NCBI GenBank assembly: GCA_018240595.1 | Contig: JAFEFL010000025.1 | Coordinates: 310,001 to 374,000, forward strand | Direction: 5' to 3' | DNA length: 64,000 bases | Source: Pseudomonadota bacterium | GTDB taxonomy: Bacteria > Pseudomonadota > Alphaproteobacteria > Rhizobiales > Xanthobacteraceae | In this document: positions 37,351-47,764 of the stretch, piece by piece | Numbering within the stretch: the first letter of the stretch is position 1 | Layout of the letters: the number at the start of each line of letters is the position of its first letter | The notes under the pieces: generated by a model | Database searches by the model: none | What the model was told of the DNA's origin: nothing | The model's input: the letters and a program-made list of their open reading frames with translations, nothing else | Translations under genes and position numbers: made by a program

Positions 37351-39129
37351 TTAAACCAGCATCTTGCCTTCCTCGGTGATGGCGTCGTCGAGCGACACGC
37401 CGGAGTCACCGAGGATCATTTCGTTGTGCGCCTTGCCCGACGGGATCATCGGGAAGCAGTTTTCCTTCTGATCGACGACGCAATCGAACAGCACCGGGCG
37501 GTCGATATCGATCATCTCCTTGATGGCGTGATCGAGATCGCCCGGCTTCTCACAGCGGATGCCGACGGCGTGCATGGCCTCGGCGAGCTTGACGAAGTCC
37601 GGCAGCGCCTCGGAGTAGCTCTCCGAATAGCGGCTGCCGTGCAGCAGTTCCTGCCACTGGCGCACCATGCCCATGTAGCTGTTGTTGAGGATGAAGATCT
37701 TGATCGGCAAGCGGTACTGCACCGCCGTCGACAATTCCTGCATCGTCATCTGCACCGAGGCTTCGCCGGCGATGTCGATGACCAGCGATTTGGGATGCGC
37801 GAGCTGCACGCCGACCGAGGCCGGCAGGCCGTAGCCCATGGTGCCGAGGCCGCCGGAGGTCATCCAGCGGTTCGGCTCGTTGAAGTGATAGAACTGCGCC
37901 GCCCACATCTGGTGCTGACCGACTTCGGTCGTGATGTAGGTGTCGCGATCCTTGGTCAACTCGAACAGCCGCTGAATGGCGTATTGCGGCTTGATCACCT
38001 CGTTCGACGGCCGGTAGGCCAGCGACTTGCGGGCGCGCCACTTGTCGATCTGCTTCCACCAGTCGCCCAGCGCCTTCTTGTCGGCCTGCTTCTTCTCCGC
38101 CTTCCACATGTGCAGCATGTCTTCGAGCACATGCGCGCAGTCGCCAACGATCGGGATATCGACGTGGATGTTCTTGTTGATCGACGACGGGTCGATGTCG
38201 ATGTGGATCTTCTTCGAGCCCGGCGAGAAGGCGTCGATGCGGCCGGTGATGCGGTCGTCGAAGCGCGCGCCGACGCAGACCATGACGTCGCAGTCGTGCA
38301 TCGCCATGTTGGCTTCCAGCGTGCCGTGCATGCCGAGCATGCCCATCCACTGCGGATCGGCCGCCGGGAAGGCGCCGAGACCCATCAGCGTCGAGGTGAT
38401 CGGGAAACCGGTCGTCTTGACCAGTTCGCGCAGCAATTGACTGGCGTGCTTGCCGGAATTGATGACGCCGCCGCCGGTATAAAAGATCGGCTTCTTCGCC
38501 CGTGCCATGAGTTCGACCGCAGCCTTGATCGCGGCGCTGTCGCCCTTGACCTTCGGGTGATAGCCGGTGTGCGGAAACTCCTTCGGCACCGAATAGGTGC
38601 CGGTGGCGAACTGCACGTCCTTCGGGATGTCGATGACCACCGGACCCGGACGCCCGCTGGCGGCGATATGGAAGGCCTCGTGCAGGATGCGCGGCAGGTC
38701 CTCGACCCGCTTCACCAGGTAATTGTGCTTGGTGCAGGGCCGGGTGATGCCGACCGTATCGCACTCCTGGAAGGCGTCGTTGCCGATGAGATGCGTCGGC
38801 ACCTGGCCGGTGATGCAGACCAGCGGGATGGAGTCGCAGAGCGCGTCGGTCAGGCCGGTGACGGCGTTGGTGGCGCCCGGTCCGGACGTCACCAGGACGC
38901 AGCCGACCTTGCCGGTCGAGCGGGCATAGCCCTCGGCGGCGTGGACCGCGCCCTGTTCGTGCCGGACGAGGATGTGCCGGACTTCCTTCTGGGCAAACAG
39001 CGCATCGTAAATCGGAAGCACGGCGCCGCCGGGATAGCCGAACAGGTGCTTCACGCCCTGATCGGCGAGCGCCTGGATGACCATCTCCGCGCCGGTCATT
39101 TCACGGGTCGATGCCGTTTCCTTCGTCAT
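37351..39129 (-). CDS. ilvB: acetolactate synthase large subunit
   Basis: TPP-dependent catalytic subunit (592 aa): condenses pyruvate with pyruvate or 2-oxobutyrate. The catalytic Glu is in RHEQGAVHAAEGYARSTG, the FAD/TPP central domain around FYTGGGVINSGKHASQLL, and the TPP-pyrophosphate/Mg motif in VIDIAGEASVQMTMQELSTA...NNSYMGMVRQWQ. The start is set at MTKETAST, preceded by AAGGAAG. The longer frame from 39213 would run through the attenuator hairpins and is rejected. Preceded by the ilv leader peptide. Confidence 0.97.
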   Translation of the reverse strand: MTKETASTREMTGAEMVIQALADQGVKHLFGYPGGAVLPIYDALFAQKEVRHILVRHEQGAVHAAEGYARSTGKVGCVLVTSGPGATNAVTGLTDALCDSIPLVCITGQVPTHLIGNDAFQECDTVGITRPCTKHNYLVKRVEDLPRILHEAFHIAASGRPGPVVIDIPKDVQFATGTYSVPKEFPHTGYHPKVKGDSAAIKAAVELMARAKKPIFYTGGGVINSGKHASQLLRELVKTTGFPITSTLMGLGAFPAADPQWMGMLGMHGTLEANMAMHDCDVMVCVGARFDDRITGRIDAFSPGSKKIHIDIDPSSINKNIHVDIPIVGDCAHVLEDMLHMWKAEKKQADKKALGDWWKQIDKWRARKSLAYRPSNEVIKPQYAIQRLFELTKDRDTYITTEVGQHQMWAAQFYHFNEPNRWMTSGGLGTMGYGLPASVGVQLAHPKSLVIDIAGEASVQMTMQELSTAVQYRLPIKIFILNNSYMGMVRQWQELLHGSRYSESYSEALPDFVKLAEAMHAVGIRCEKPGDLDHAIKEMIDIDRPVLFDCVVDQKENCFPMIPSGKAHNEMILGDSGVSLDDAITEEGKMLV

Positions 39130-39176
39130 CGTCGGCTTCCTTCTCTGTCGTCGCTGTCTGCTGTCGTTCGGCCAAT

Positions 39177-39198
39177 AAAAAAGGCCCGCGAAGGGCCA
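39177..39198 (-). terminator. ilv attenuator terminator
   Basis: On the minus strand GGCCC-TTCGC-GGGCC is followed by TTTTTT, a textbook intrinsic terminator, between the ilv leader peptide and ilvB. It is the off-state of the attenuator. Confidence 0.85.
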
Positions 39199-39199
39199 T

Positions 39200-39251
39200 G
39201 TTCGGACACTCACTGTGGGTGCCCCGCGGGCTACCCAGCCAGTGTCCGAAC
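39200..39251 (-). promoter_or_regulatory. ilv attenuator leader stem (alternative RNA structure)
   Basis: Two 11-nt arms, GTTCGGACACT and AGTGTCCGAAC, pair perfectly around the leader-peptide stop codon. Between them lies GCCCGCGGGGC, whose GCCCGCG can also pair with the 3' arm of the terminator. The first arm lies within the leader-peptide codons, so ribosome position would decide which structure forms. The exact switch order is inferred. Confidence 0.7.
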
Positions 39252-39281
39252 CTTACCTACGAGGATAATAATGTTGCGCAT
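39231..39281 (-). CDS. ilvL: ilv leader peptide
   Basis: A 16-residue open frame on the minus strand: MRNIIILVGKVRTLAG, then TAG. Five consecutive codons are Ile, Ile, Ile, Leu and Val, the three end-products of the pathway encoded downstream. It is followed by an 11-bp leader stem and a T6 terminator before ilvB, so shortage of any branched-chain aminoacyl-tRNA would stall the ribosome and relieve termination. The Shine-Dalgarno is weak (AAGGAAAG is rather far upstream). Confidence 0.8.
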   Translation of the reverse strand: MRNIIILVGKVRTLAG

Positions 39282-39386
39282 TGCGGATATGGCCCGAACT
39301 TTCCTTGCGCGCCTTATAGGAGCCGGGTTTTGCCCGGTCAAGCGCTAACTGCGAGGGTAATACCGGCGCTGCGGCCCGGCAAGAGC

Positions 39387-39419
39387 AACGCTGCCCCGCC
39401 ATCGGGACAGGGCAGCGTT
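39387..39419 (-). terminator. hairpin terminator after the first chemoreceptor gene
   Basis: A 10-bp stem AACGCTGCCC / GGGCAGCGTT with a 13-nt loop, 21 bp beyond the stop at 39440. Only GCTCTTGCC follows on the minus strand, so T-richness is modest. Confidence 0.6.
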
Positions 39420-39439
39420 CACCTGTGACCCTCCCTCCG

Positions 39440-41059
39440 TCAGGCCGCGCGGGCCCGCAGGATCGGCTTCTCGGCCCCGGGCCGCGCCCTGACTGCCGGG
39501 GCGGCGGCAGCCGCGTGGCCGGCTTCTGCGGTCTGGAAATAGGCCACCTGCTCGCGCATCGCCTGCGCCTGCTGCTCCAGCGTCTTGGCGGTAGCGGCAT
39601 TCTCTTCCACCAGGGCCGAGTTCTGCTGCGTCACACTATCCATTTGCGCGAGGGCCCGGCTGATTTCGTCGAGGCCGGTCGCCTGCTCGTTGGTGGCCGT
39701 CGCGATTTCGGAAACGATCGTGGCAACGGCACTGATCGATTCGACGATCTCGTTGAGTGCGGTGCCCGCCCGGTTGACCAGCTCGACGCCGTCCCGGACC
39801 TGTTCGTTCGAACTGCCGATGAGGCTCTTGATGTCCTTGGCGGCCTGCGACGAACGCTGCGCCAGGCTGCGAACTTCCGATGCCACCACGGCAAAGCCTC
39901 TACCGGCTTCGCCGGCGCGCGCCGCCTCGACGGCGGCGTTGAGCGCCAGGAGATTGGTCTGACGCGCGATCTCGTCGATCACGCCGATGATGTCGGAAAT
40001 CTTGCGCGAGGAATCCTCGATCTTGGCCATGGCGCTGACCGCCTGAGCCACCACCTCGCCGCCGCGGTTCGCCACTTCACGCGTATTGGCCGCGGACTTG
40101 TTGGCGGTTTCGGCGTTCTCGGCGTTCTTGCGCACGGTGGCCGAGATTTGCTCCATCGAGGCCGCGGTCTCTTCAAGGCTCGCCGCCTGCTCTTCCGTGC
40201 GCTGGGACAGGTCGGTCGTGCTGCTGGAGATTTCGGCCGAGGCGCTGGTGACGTCACGCGCCGAGCCCTTGATATTGTCGACTGTCGCCCGTACTCGCCC
40301 GGCCATGTCGCTCACCGCCTTCGCGATCTGACCGACTTCATCGCGGCGCTCGGTGCCGGCGATCGCGACGCGAAAGTCGCCTTGGGCAAGCGCGGAGATC
40401 GGCGCGATCAACGCATTCAGCGGCCGGCAGACCTGGACCAGGACAAACATGCTGGCGGCGAGTGCAATCAACGCGCCGATGACCACGATCACGATGGTCA
40501 TCCACCAGATCTGGTTATAGGTCGCGGCGGCGGCCCTCGCCGACTCGCCAGCGCCCTTCTCGTTGATGGAAACCAGCTTGCCGACGTCATTCATCGACGC
40601 ACGGAAGGTTGCGACCATCGCCTTGAACTTTGCCGCCGCTTCGACCTGCTTGTGCTGCCGCGACAACTGGATCAATTCTTCGGCTTCCTTCTGATGCTCG
40701 GCCCAGTGCTTGAGGAAGCCGTCGAAGGCCGCCTTTTCCTCCGGTGACGAAATAAGCGGCTCATATTTTTTCCGGTACCGGTCGACGGCGTCGAGCTGGA
40801 CCTGAATGTCCTTCTCGGTCTGCGGCATTTCGGCATCGGTCGAGATAACGTGCTTGGCGATCGCCAGCCGCGCGCGCGACGCCGAAAGACCGAGGTTGAG
40901 GGCCGTATCGGCCGACGGCATCCAGTCCGAATGGAAGGCCACGGTCGAGCGGTTGACCGCCGAGACCTGACTGAGCGCATAAATGCCCTGGCCGACGATG
41001 ATGAAGCCCATAAGGGCAAAGGCACTCATCAACGCCGAGCGGATCGACAGGCCGAACAT
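39440..41059 (-). CDS. methyl-accepting chemotaxis protein (4-helix-bundle sensor)
   Basis: Transmembrane chemoreceptor (539 aa). TM1 is at about residues 7-29, followed by a periplasmic four-helix-bundle sensor of about 150 residues, TM2 near 185-210, then HAMP ([20 protein letters not shown]) and the cytoplasmic signalling domain with the invariant hairpin [20 protein letters not shown]. Putative methylation helices flank it ([19 protein letters not shown]). No C-terminal CheR pentapeptide; it ends in RARAA. The start at [12 protein letters not shown] has AGGAAA upstream. Its sensor is shorter than those of the three neighbouring receptors. Confidence 0.93.
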   Translation of the reverse strand: MFGLSIRSALMSAFALMGFIIVGQGIYALSQVSAVNRSTVAFHSDWMPSADTALNLGLSASRARLAIAKHVISTDAEMPQTEKDIQVQLDAVDRYRKKYEPLISSPEEKAAFDGFLKHWAEHQKEAEELIQLSRQHKQVEAAAKFKAMVATFRASMNDVGKLVSINEKGAGESARAAAATYNQIWWMTIVIVVIGALIALAASMFVLVQVCRPLNALIAPISALAQGDFRVAIAGTERRDEVGQIAKAVSDMAGRVRATVDNIKGSARDVTSASAEISSSTTDLSQRTEEQAASLEETAASMEQISATVRKNAENAETANKSAANTREVANRGGEVVAQAVSAMAKIEDSSRKISDIIGVIDEIARQTNLLALNAAVEAARAGEAGRGFAVVASEVRSLAQRSSQAAKDIKSLIGSSNEQVRDGVELVNRAGTALNEIVESISAVATIVSEIATATNEQATGLDEISRALAQMDSVTQQNSALVEENAATAKTLEQQAQAMREQVAYFQTAEAGHAAAAAPAVRARPGAEKPILRARAA

Positions 41060-41100
41060 CTTGGTTGTTTCCTGGGAATGGTGCTTGGCAGAAACCGATA

Positions 41101-43143
41101 TCAAGCCGCCGCTTTGTGCCGCGCCCTGACGTGAACGTGGGATTCGGACTTGCGAGCAACCGGCGAAGAAGTGCCGGTCTCGGCCAGACCTTCGCCAACC
41201 TGAAAGAACGAGACCTGGTCGTTCATCATGCGGGCCTGGCTCTCCAGGTTCTGCGCGGTCGCGGCGTTTTCCTCGACCAAAGCCGAGTTGCGCTGCGTCG
41301 CGTCGTCCATTTGCGCCAGTCCTTTTGTGATTTCCTCGATGCCGAGGGCTTGGTCCGCGCTCGCTTCCGCGATGCCGGCAAAGGTCCGGGCGCCCTCGCG
41401 GATCGACTCCACGATCTGGTTGAGAGCCGCGCCGGCCTCGTTGACGAGATCGACGCCATTCCTGACCTGGCTGCCACTGGTCATGATCAGCATGGCAATG
41501 TCCTTGGCGGCCTGCGACGAGCGCTGCGCCAGGCTGCGAACTTCCGAAGCGACGACGGCGAACCCGCGGCCGGCTTCGCCGGCGCGCGCCGCCTCGACCG
41601 CGGCGTTGAGCGCCAGGAGGTTGGTCTGGCGCGCGATCTCGTCGATGACACCGATGATGTCGGCGATCTTGCCCGCCGATTCCTCGATCTGGGACATCGC
41701 CTCGACCGCTCGGCTGGCCACCTCGCCGCCGCGGTCGGCGATTTCCTGAGTGGCCGCGGCCGATTCCTGAGCCTTGCGCGCGCTCGCCGCATTCTTGCGA
41801 ACCGTGGCCGCGATCTGGGTCATCGACGAGGTGGTCTCTTCGAGCGACGACGCCTGCTCTTCCGTGCGCTGCGACAGATCCGAGGTCGCCACGGCGATCT
41901 CGCCCGAGGCGCTGGTCACTTCGAGCACCGAAACCTTGACCGCCGCGACCGTGGCGCCGACGCGGCCGATCATGGCGTTCACCGACGAGACAATGTTGCC
42001 GATCTCGTCGCTGCGGCCGGTGTCGGCCATGCTGGTTTTGAAGTCGCCGCCCGACACCCGAACCATGGCGTCACGGATCAGGATGAGCGGATTGATGATG
42101 CGCCGCGAAATCATCAGCATGAGCAGCGCGCTCAGCGAAGCGGCAACCAGCAGGAAGGTCACTTGCACGATCAGAGCGCGGCCGGCGCGCGCGCCCTGTT
42201 CGGCGGTATAGTCACGGGCATATTCCAGCGCCGCTTCGGCGACCGCGAGGAGCGTGGTGTTCTTCTTGACCGAGCTCGGAAGCCACTGCGCGGCCGGCAT
42301 CTCGAGCGGTTCTTTCGCCAGGCCCTTCTTCAGCATCCGCAGACGCAGCGCGATATAATCCGGCGAGAAGAACTCGTTGTCTGCCAGCTTCTTGGCCTCA
42401 AGCAAGGCCGGCGGCAGTTTCAACCCGCTCATCAGCGAGGTGACCGCGTCCCAGGCGACTTGCGCCTTCGCCATTTCCGCGGTGTAGCGCTCCACGGTGT
42501 CGGGCGGCATGGGCACGCCGTTGACCGCGTTGCTGATCATGACGGAACCGTCGCCGCCGCCCGTATTGCGCGCGATCCAGGCGAAGTCCTTGATGAGGAA
42601 GATCTGGTCGATCAGGGCATCGTCGAGCCTGATGGATTTGCTCAGCTTGTCCGAAATGCGGTCGAGCAAGGCCGAGAGGCCGGCAAGCCGTGCGGAGAAG
42701 TCCTTGGCCAAATCGGCCGGACGCTGGGCCTTGGTCTCATTCAAGGCCGCGTCGGTCTGCGCGTGTAAAGCCGGCAACTGGCGGACAGCTTCGCGCAGCG
42801 CCCGGAAATCGTCGGCTGCTTCAGGAATGTCGAGACCATCGAGCAGCGAGACCGCCTGGGTGAGCGCCGAGATTTCGCGGGCCCGGACGTCTCGGATCAG
42901 CGGCGACGTCCCGACCGCCTTTTCCGCCAAGAGATCGCGGAAGGTTGCCGACCGGTCGAGCCGCACCGAATGCTGCGCTACGAAAATCGGCGACGATGCG
43001 GCGGCCACCTTGTAGTCGATCTGAGTGTCCTGATAGCGCTGCCAACTGACCACCGAATCGATGGCTAGAGTGACGATTGCCATCGCGGCCATCAGGCCCA
43101 AAGAAGCCTTGAGGAGCAGGCTCACCGAGATCTTGTTCAGCAT
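41101..43143 (-). CDS. methyl-accepting chemotaxis protein
   Basis: Chemoreceptor of 680 aa. N-terminal TM1 ([28 protein letters not shown]), a large periplasmic helical sensor of about 290 residues, TM2 ([24 protein letters not shown]), HAMP ([22 protein letters not shown]) and the signalling domain ([20 protein letters not shown]). The N-terminus aligns with the next receptor ([20 protein letters not shown]), so these two are close duplicates with diverged sensors. It lies 41 bp upstream of the 4HB receptor gene and they are probably co-transcribed. Confidence 0.93.
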   Translation of the reverse strand: MLNKISVSLLLKASLGLMAAMAIVTLAIDSVVSWQRYQDTQIDYKVAAASSPIFVAQHSVRLDRSATFRDLLAEKAVGTSPLIRDVRAREISALTQAVSLLDGLDIPEAADDFRALREAVRQLPALHAQTDAALNETKAQRPADLAKDFSARLAGLSALLDRISDKLSKSIRLDDALIDQIFLIKDFAWIARNTGGGDGSVMISNAVNGVPMPPDTVERYTAEMAKAQVAWDAVTSLMSGLKLPPALLEAKKLADNEFFSPDYIALRLRMLKKGLAKEPLEMPAAQWLPSSVKKNTTLLAVAEAALEYARDYTAEQGARAGRALIVQVTFLLVAASLSALLMLMISRRIINPLILIRDAMVRVSGGDFKTSMADTGRSDEIGNIVSSVNAMIGRVGATVAAVKVSVLEVTSASGEIAVATSDLSQRTEEQASSLEETTSSMTQIAATVRKNAASARKAQESAAATQEIADRGGEVASRAVEAMSQIEESAGKIADIIGVIDEIARQTNLLALNAAVEAARAGEAGRGFAVVASEVRSLAQRSSQAAKDIAMLIMTSGSQVRNGVDLVNEAGAALNQIVESIREGARTFAGIAEASADQALGIEEITKGLAQMDDATQRNSALVEENAATAQNLESQARMMNDQVSFFQVGEGLAETGTSSPVARKSESHVHVRARHKAAA

Positions 43144-43261
43144 GTCATTCCCATTCCAAGTTCAATTCCAAGCGGGCCGCACGATCGGCAAAGCCGCGCA
43201 GGCCCGGCGGGTCCTCCTTGCCCGCTGTGACGTCATGTTGTCGCTCTGAGAAGGCAGTCCC

Positions 43262-45286
43262 TCAGGCGGCTTTCCTGGTTTTGACGAGAGTCTGCTTCGG
43301 CTCCGCAGCAACGGCGGCAGCGACGGGAGCCGCTGCCTCGTCGACCTGGAAGAACGACACCTGGTCGTTCATCATGCGGGCCTGGCTCTCCAGCGTCTGC
43401 GCTGTGGCGGCGTTCTCTTCGACCAGCGCCGAGTTGCGCTGCGTCAGCTCGTCCATCTGATCGAGGGTGCGCTTGATCTCGTCGATGCCGGTCGCCTGCT
43501 CGGTGCTGGCATTGGCGATCTCGGCGACCGCATCGGCGACCGAGCGGATCGACTCGACGATCTCGTTGAGCGCGGTGCCCGCCTGATTGACGAGTTCGAC
43601 GCCTTCCTTGACCTGTCCGGTGGAGTTGGTGATCAGCTCGGCGATGTCCTTGGCGGCCTGCGAGGAACGCTGCGCGAGGCTGCGCACTTCGGAGGCGACA
43701 ACCGCAAAGCCGCGGCCCGCTTCACCGGCGCGCGCGGCCTCGACCGCGGCGTTGAGCGCCAGAAGGTTGGTCTGCCGCGCGATCTCGTCGATGACGCTGA
43801 TGATGTCCGATATCTTGCGCGAGGAGTCTTCAATGCGCGCCATCGCCTTGACGGCGCGGCCCGCGACCTCGCCGCCGCGGTCGGCCACTTCGCGGGTGGC
43901 GCGGGCGGACTTGGTGGCCTCCTGCGCGTTCTCCGCGTTGCGGCGCACGGTGTTGGCGATCTCCTCCATCGACGCCGAGGTTTCCTCGAGGCTTGCGGCC
44001 TGTTCTTCGGTGCGCTGCGACAGGTCGGCGGTGCTGAGCGAGATCTCGGCCGAGGCGTTGGTCACCTCGCGCGACGAGTTCTTGATCTCGGCGATGGTGC
44101 TGCGCACCTGACCGATCATCACGCCGACCGCATTGACGATTTGCGCGACTTCGTCCCTGGCGCTCATGGCCGGCAACGCGACGTTGAAATCGCCTTGCGA
44201 AACCCGGAGCATGCCGCCCTGGATCGCCTGCAGCGGCCGCGTCACGCGGCGCGACAGCAGCATCACGACGCCCGCCGTCAAGGCGCATACCAGGACGAGG
44301 ACGATGAACTGCATCGCCAGCGTCCAGATGGCATCCTGCCGGAGTTCATCGGCCCGCTCGGTGACCGCCGCGAGCGCGGCGTTCGCCGTGCCGAGGATCA
44401 GATTGAGCTTGCCGACCGAGAAGCGGACCCAGTCCTTGGCCGGCACTTTCAAGGGCTGTCCGGCCAGCGCCGCGTCCAGCTGTTCCCTGCGCAGCTTGGC
44501 ATATTCCGGAGCAAAGAACTCCTTCGTCGCGCTTTGCAGCGCTTTGGTGAAGTTCTCCGGCAGCGTCATTCCGACGATGATGCCTTCGATCCCCGACCAT
44601 GACGAGTAGGCCGCCGCCAGGTTGGCTTCGTACTTCAGGACGACATCGGACGACTGCTTCAGCCCGCCCACCGCGTTGGATACGAGCGTGTTGCTATCGC
44701 CAGCCTGATTGCGGGCCGCCCAGGCGAGCTGCTTGATATTGAAGAGCTGGTCGACGAACGGATCGCGCAGTCTCACAAGCTTGGTGAGGTTAGCCGAGAT
44801 CCCGTCGAGCAGATCGAGTAGCTCGCCGCCGGTCTTGTAGTAGGTGTCGGCAAGAGCCGGCGGCCGCTCCGCCTTCGGCTTATCGAAATTGGCGACGGCT
44901 TCGGCCTGCAGCGCTTCCCATTTCTGAATCATCGCCGCCAGCGCGGCCGCCTGTTGCGCGACGCCGGGAGCGTCGATATCGCGAAGCGCGGCGAGCCCCG
45001 CCTTCAAAGCCGGCATTTCGGCCTTCTGCGACTCCGTCACCAGCGAGCGGTCGTCCGGCGCCTTCTCAAGCCCCAGATAGCGAAACACCTGGGCCCGCTC
45101 GACGCGCAGTTCCGGCAAAGCCTTGAACAGGTGCGTCGAAACCACGGCAACCTTCGACAGGAGGCTGGCCGATTGATAATTGCGCCAGGACTGCCAGGCG
45201 CCCGCCGCCACGGCGATGATGATGACGCCTGCCATGAGACCGACAACCGATTTCAACAGGGCGTTGACGGACAAACGATTCAACAT
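43262..45286 (-). CDS. methyl-accepting chemotaxis protein
   Basis: Chemoreceptor of 674 aa with the same layout: TM1, a large periplasmic helical region (about residues 30-320), TM2 ([24 protein letters not shown]), HAMP ([22 protein letters not shown]) and the kinase-control domain. The signalling half is nearly the same as in its neighbours, while the sensor differs, as expected after tandem duplication and ligand diversification. A nested inverted repeat lies about 60-110 bp upstream of its start. Confidence 0.93.
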   Translation of the reverse strand: MLNRLSVNALLKSVVGLMAGVIIIAVAAGAWQSWRNYQSASLLSKVAVVSTHLFKALPELRVERAQVFRYLGLEKAPDDRSLVTESQKAEMPALKAGLAALRDIDAPGVAQQAAALAAMIQKWEALQAEAVANFDKPKAERPPALADTYYKTGGELLDLLDGISANLTKLVRLRDPFVDQLFNIKQLAWAARNQAGDSNTLVSNAVGGLKQSSDVVLKYEANLAAAYSSWSGIEGIIVGMTLPENFTKALQSATKEFFAPEYAKLRREQLDAALAGQPLKVPAKDWVRFSVGKLNLILGTANAALAAVTERADELRQDAIWTLAMQFIVLVLVCALTAGVVMLLSRRVTRPLQAIQGGMLRVSQGDFNVALPAMSARDEVAQIVNAVGVMIGQVRSTIAEIKNSSREVTNASAEISLSTADLSQRTEEQAASLEETSASMEEIANTVRRNAENAQEATKSARATREVADRGGEVAGRAVKAMARIEDSSRKISDIISVIDEIARQTNLLALNAAVEAARAGEAGRGFAVVASEVRSLAQRSSQAAKDIAELITNSTGQVKEGVELVNQAGTALNEIVESIRSVADAVAEIANASTEQATGIDEIKRTLDQMDELTQRNSALVEENAATAQTLESQARMMNDQVSFFQVDEAAAPVAAAVAAEPKQTLVKTRKAA

Positions 45287-45348
45287 GGTTCGTATCCATA
45301 AAAATTCGACGCGTGATGACGGTCGTCAATGTGATTAAGAAAATTGAA

Positions 45349-45393
45349 CGCATCGATAATAGTAGTTCGGTACCTTCGAACTTTTTCGATGCG
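45349..45393. promoter_or_regulatory. nested inverted repeat upstream of the third chemoreceptor gene
   Basis: Outer arms CGCATCGA / TCGATGCG enclose inner arms AGTTCG / CGAACT (spacer GTACCTT). The element lies in an AT-rich 282-bp gap, 63-107 bp ahead of the chemoreceptor start at 45286. It could be a regulator site or a 5' UTR hairpin. Beyond this and the terminator at 45532-45561, nothing else is recognised in the gap. Confidence 0.5.
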
Positions 45394-45531
45394 GGGGAAT
45401 ATTCATCTACTTTAAGATATGCGGCGCAAACGCGCCGGGCGATACTTGAAGGCACGCGCAATCGCTGCGGCTCTGCCGCGGCAGAACGAACCCGTTAAAG
45501 CAGTCCATTGATGTGAATTGACGAAAGAACA

Positions 45532-45561
45532 AAGCGCAGCGGCCGATCGACCGCTGCGCTT
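45532..45561 (-). terminator. intrinsic terminator after the fourth chemoreceptor gene
   Basis: An 11-bp stem AAGCGCAGCGG / CCGCTGCGCTT with an 8-nt loop is followed on the minus strand by TGTTCTTTCG, 7 bp past the stop. Confidence 0.8.
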
Positions 45562-45568
45562 CGTGGCT

Positions 45569-47623
45569 TCACGCCGCCTTATGAATGGCCGCGCGCGCGG
45601 GCCGCGGCTTGGCGGGCGCCGCGGAGCGCTCCTCGGTCTCCTTCGACGAGGCCGGTTCGCCCTCGACGTCAATGCGGAAGTAACCGACCTGTCCGTCCAT
45701 GGCCCTCGCCGATTCCTCGAGCACCTTGGCGGTCGCGGCGTTCTCCTCGACCAGCGCGGAGTTCTGCTGGGTCGCGGTGTCCATCATCGTCATCGCCTTG
45801 TTGATCTCGTCGACGCCGCTCGACTGCTCGGCACTGGCATTGGCGATGTCATTGATGAGCGAGGTCACTTTCTGGATCGACGCCGTGATCTGGCCCAGCG
45901 CTTCGCCGGCCTGATTGACCAGCTGCACGCCTTCCTGGACCTGACCGCCGGACCGGGTGATCAGCGCGGTGATGTCCTTGGCGGCCTGCGAGGAGCGCTG
46001 CGCCAGGCTGCGCACTTCGGCAGCCACGACGGCAAAGCCGCGGCCAGCCTCGCCGGCGCGCGCCGCTTCGACGGCGGCGTTCAGGGCCAGCAGGTTGGTC
46101 TGGCGCGCGATCTCGTCGATGACGACAATGATTTCCGAGATGCTCTTGGAGGATTCCTCGATGCGGGCCATCGCCTCGACGGCCTTGCCGACAACCTCAC
46201 CGCTCTTGTCGGCGATGTCGCGGGACTCCGCGGCCGAACGGCTCGCCTGACGCGCGTTCTCGGCGTTCTGTTTGACGATCGACGAGATTTCCTCCATCGC
46301 CGCCGAGGTTTCCTCGAGGCTCGCGGCCTGCTCCTCGGTGCGCTGCGACAGATCGGTCGTGCTGGTCGAGATCTCGACCGACGCGTTGGTGACCTCGCGC
46401 GCCGCGACCTTGATATGCAGCAAGGCCTCGCGCACCTTGCCGGCCATACCCTCGACGGCAACGGCGATCTGGCCGATTTCGTCGATGCGATCGACATGCG
46501 GGACGGCGACGGCGAAGTTGCCCTCGGCGATTTCGCCGAGCGGCCTCGTCAGGGCCCGCAGCGGCCGTCCCACGGTCATCACCGAGAAGGCGATGGCGCC
46601 GAAGAAGATGGCGATGCAAGCGGCCAGCAGTGCGACGCTGATGATCAGCGTCTTCAAACCAGAAGAGATGAGGTCCTTGGTATAGGCCTCGCTCGCCGCG
46701 CCCGCACCGTTCATGACGTCGAGCAGCGTCGCCAGCAGGGGCGTCGTCGCATCGACCCACTGGTCGGTTGTCATCGGGTACTTGCCGCCGGCCGCCGAAA
46801 TCTTCTGCATTTCGTCGGACAGCGACCTGAACTTGCCGAAATAGCTCTCGGTGGCCGCCTTGACGCCGGCGGCGACGGTGGCGTGTTCGCCGTCGATCAG
46901 CGAGGCCTGCAACAGGCGCCACAGCAAATCGACCTGGGAGCGGATGATGTGAATCTTCTGCAGATTTCCGGCGGGAATGGCGCTGCCCGATGACAGCGAC
47001 TGCGCCAGCGTCGAACGCTCGCTGCCGCCGATGTCGCGCATGTTCCACGCGTAGATGCGGATATCGGCAAGGCGCGCCAGCTCCGGATCCATGGCGCTGG
47101 TGCTGCTCAGCACGCGATTCCACAATTTCTGCGCCGTGCCAACGAAGTGCGACAGCGCCGGGACGGTGTTCTTGATCGTGTCGGGATCGCGATCGGCCTT
47201 GGCGCGCGTGATCGCCTCGTCGGATTTCTTGCGATATGCCTCGGCTTGCTGGCGCGCTTCATTGAACTCCGCGACCAGTTCCGACTTCCGCGGGAAGTCT
47301 TCCTTGAGCAATGCGTCGAACGCGGCATCGATCTTTCTCTTGGCGCCGGCGCGCTGATTCTGAATGTCCTTGATCAGCTCGCTGCTGGCCGGCGACGCCG
47401 ACTGCAGCGCGCTGGTGACGTAGGCACGCTCGATGAGGATGTCGTAGACGCCCATGATCAATGCGTTGGCCGCCGTGTTCTGGCGGTCCGCCATCTGTGC
47501 TTTGTTATAAAGCTCGACCGAACGATAGGTCTCAGCCGACAGCGCCCAAACGGCGATCGGGACGACCAGAGCAAAAGTAACCGCAATGCGCGTAGAAATG
47601 GTCCTGAAGGCAAAAGCCGTCAT
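45569..47623 (-). CDS. methyl-accepting chemotaxis protein
   Basis: Chemoreceptor of 684 aa: TM1 ([20 protein letters not shown]), a periplasmic helical sensor of about 290 residues, TM2 ([22 protein letters not shown]), HAMP ([19 protein letters not shown]) and the conserved signalling hairpin. The N-terminus is unlike those of the other three receptors. The ATG at 47623 is preferred (GGAG 9 bp upstream) over the GTG two codons earlier. It has its own AT-rich upstream region (47624-47764), so it is likely transcribed separately. Confidence 0.93.
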   Translation of the reverse strand: MTAFAFRTISTRIAVTFALVVPIAVWALSAETYRSVELYNKAQMADRQNTAANALIMGVYDILIERAYVTSALQSASPASSELIKDIQNQRAGAKRKIDAAFDALLKEDFPRKSELVAEFNEARQQAEAYRKKSDEAITRAKADRDPDTIKNTVPALSHFVGTAQKLWNRVLSSTSAMDPELARLADIRIYAWNMRDIGGSERSTLAQSLSSGSAIPAGNLQKIHIIRSQVDLLWRLLQASLIDGEHATVAAGVKAATESYFGKFRSLSDEMQKISAAGGKYPMTTDQWVDATTPLLATLLDVMNGAGAASEAYTKDLISSGLKTLIISVALLAACIAIFFGAIAFSVMTVGRPLRALTRPLGEIAEGNFAVAVPHVDRIDEIGQIAVAVEGMAGKVREALLHIKVAAREVTNASVEISTSTTDLSQRTEEQAASLEETSAAMEEISSIVKQNAENARQASRSAAESRDIADKSGEVVGKAVEAMARIEESSKSISEIIVVIDEIARQTNLLALNAAVEAARAGEAGRGFAVVAAEVRSLAQRSSQAAKDITALITRSGGQVQEGVQLVNQAGEALGQITASIQKVTSLINDIANASAEQSSGVDEINKAMTMMDTATQQNSALVEENAATAKVLEESARAMDGQVGYFRIDVEGEPASSKETEERSAAPAKPRPARAAIHKAA

Positions 47624-47764
47624 GGTCACTGACTCCAGAAATCGCGTTCATTCTTTATTGATTGCGCGAGTTTCTATCGTCGGCATTAAGGAGAGATAAA
47701 TTACAGGTGCAATTCTGCATATGACGGACTGTTCAACCGAATTGATAAAAAATATTGCGGGTCG

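Noticed and set aside
39130-39213. Longer start for ilvB
   Set aside because: The extension is the attenuator hairpin region and is not similar to acetolactate synthases.
37426-39348. Long plus-strand frame opposite ilvB
   Set aside because: Composition rich in Arg/Asp/His, no recognisable domain and fully antisense to ilvB and its attenuator.
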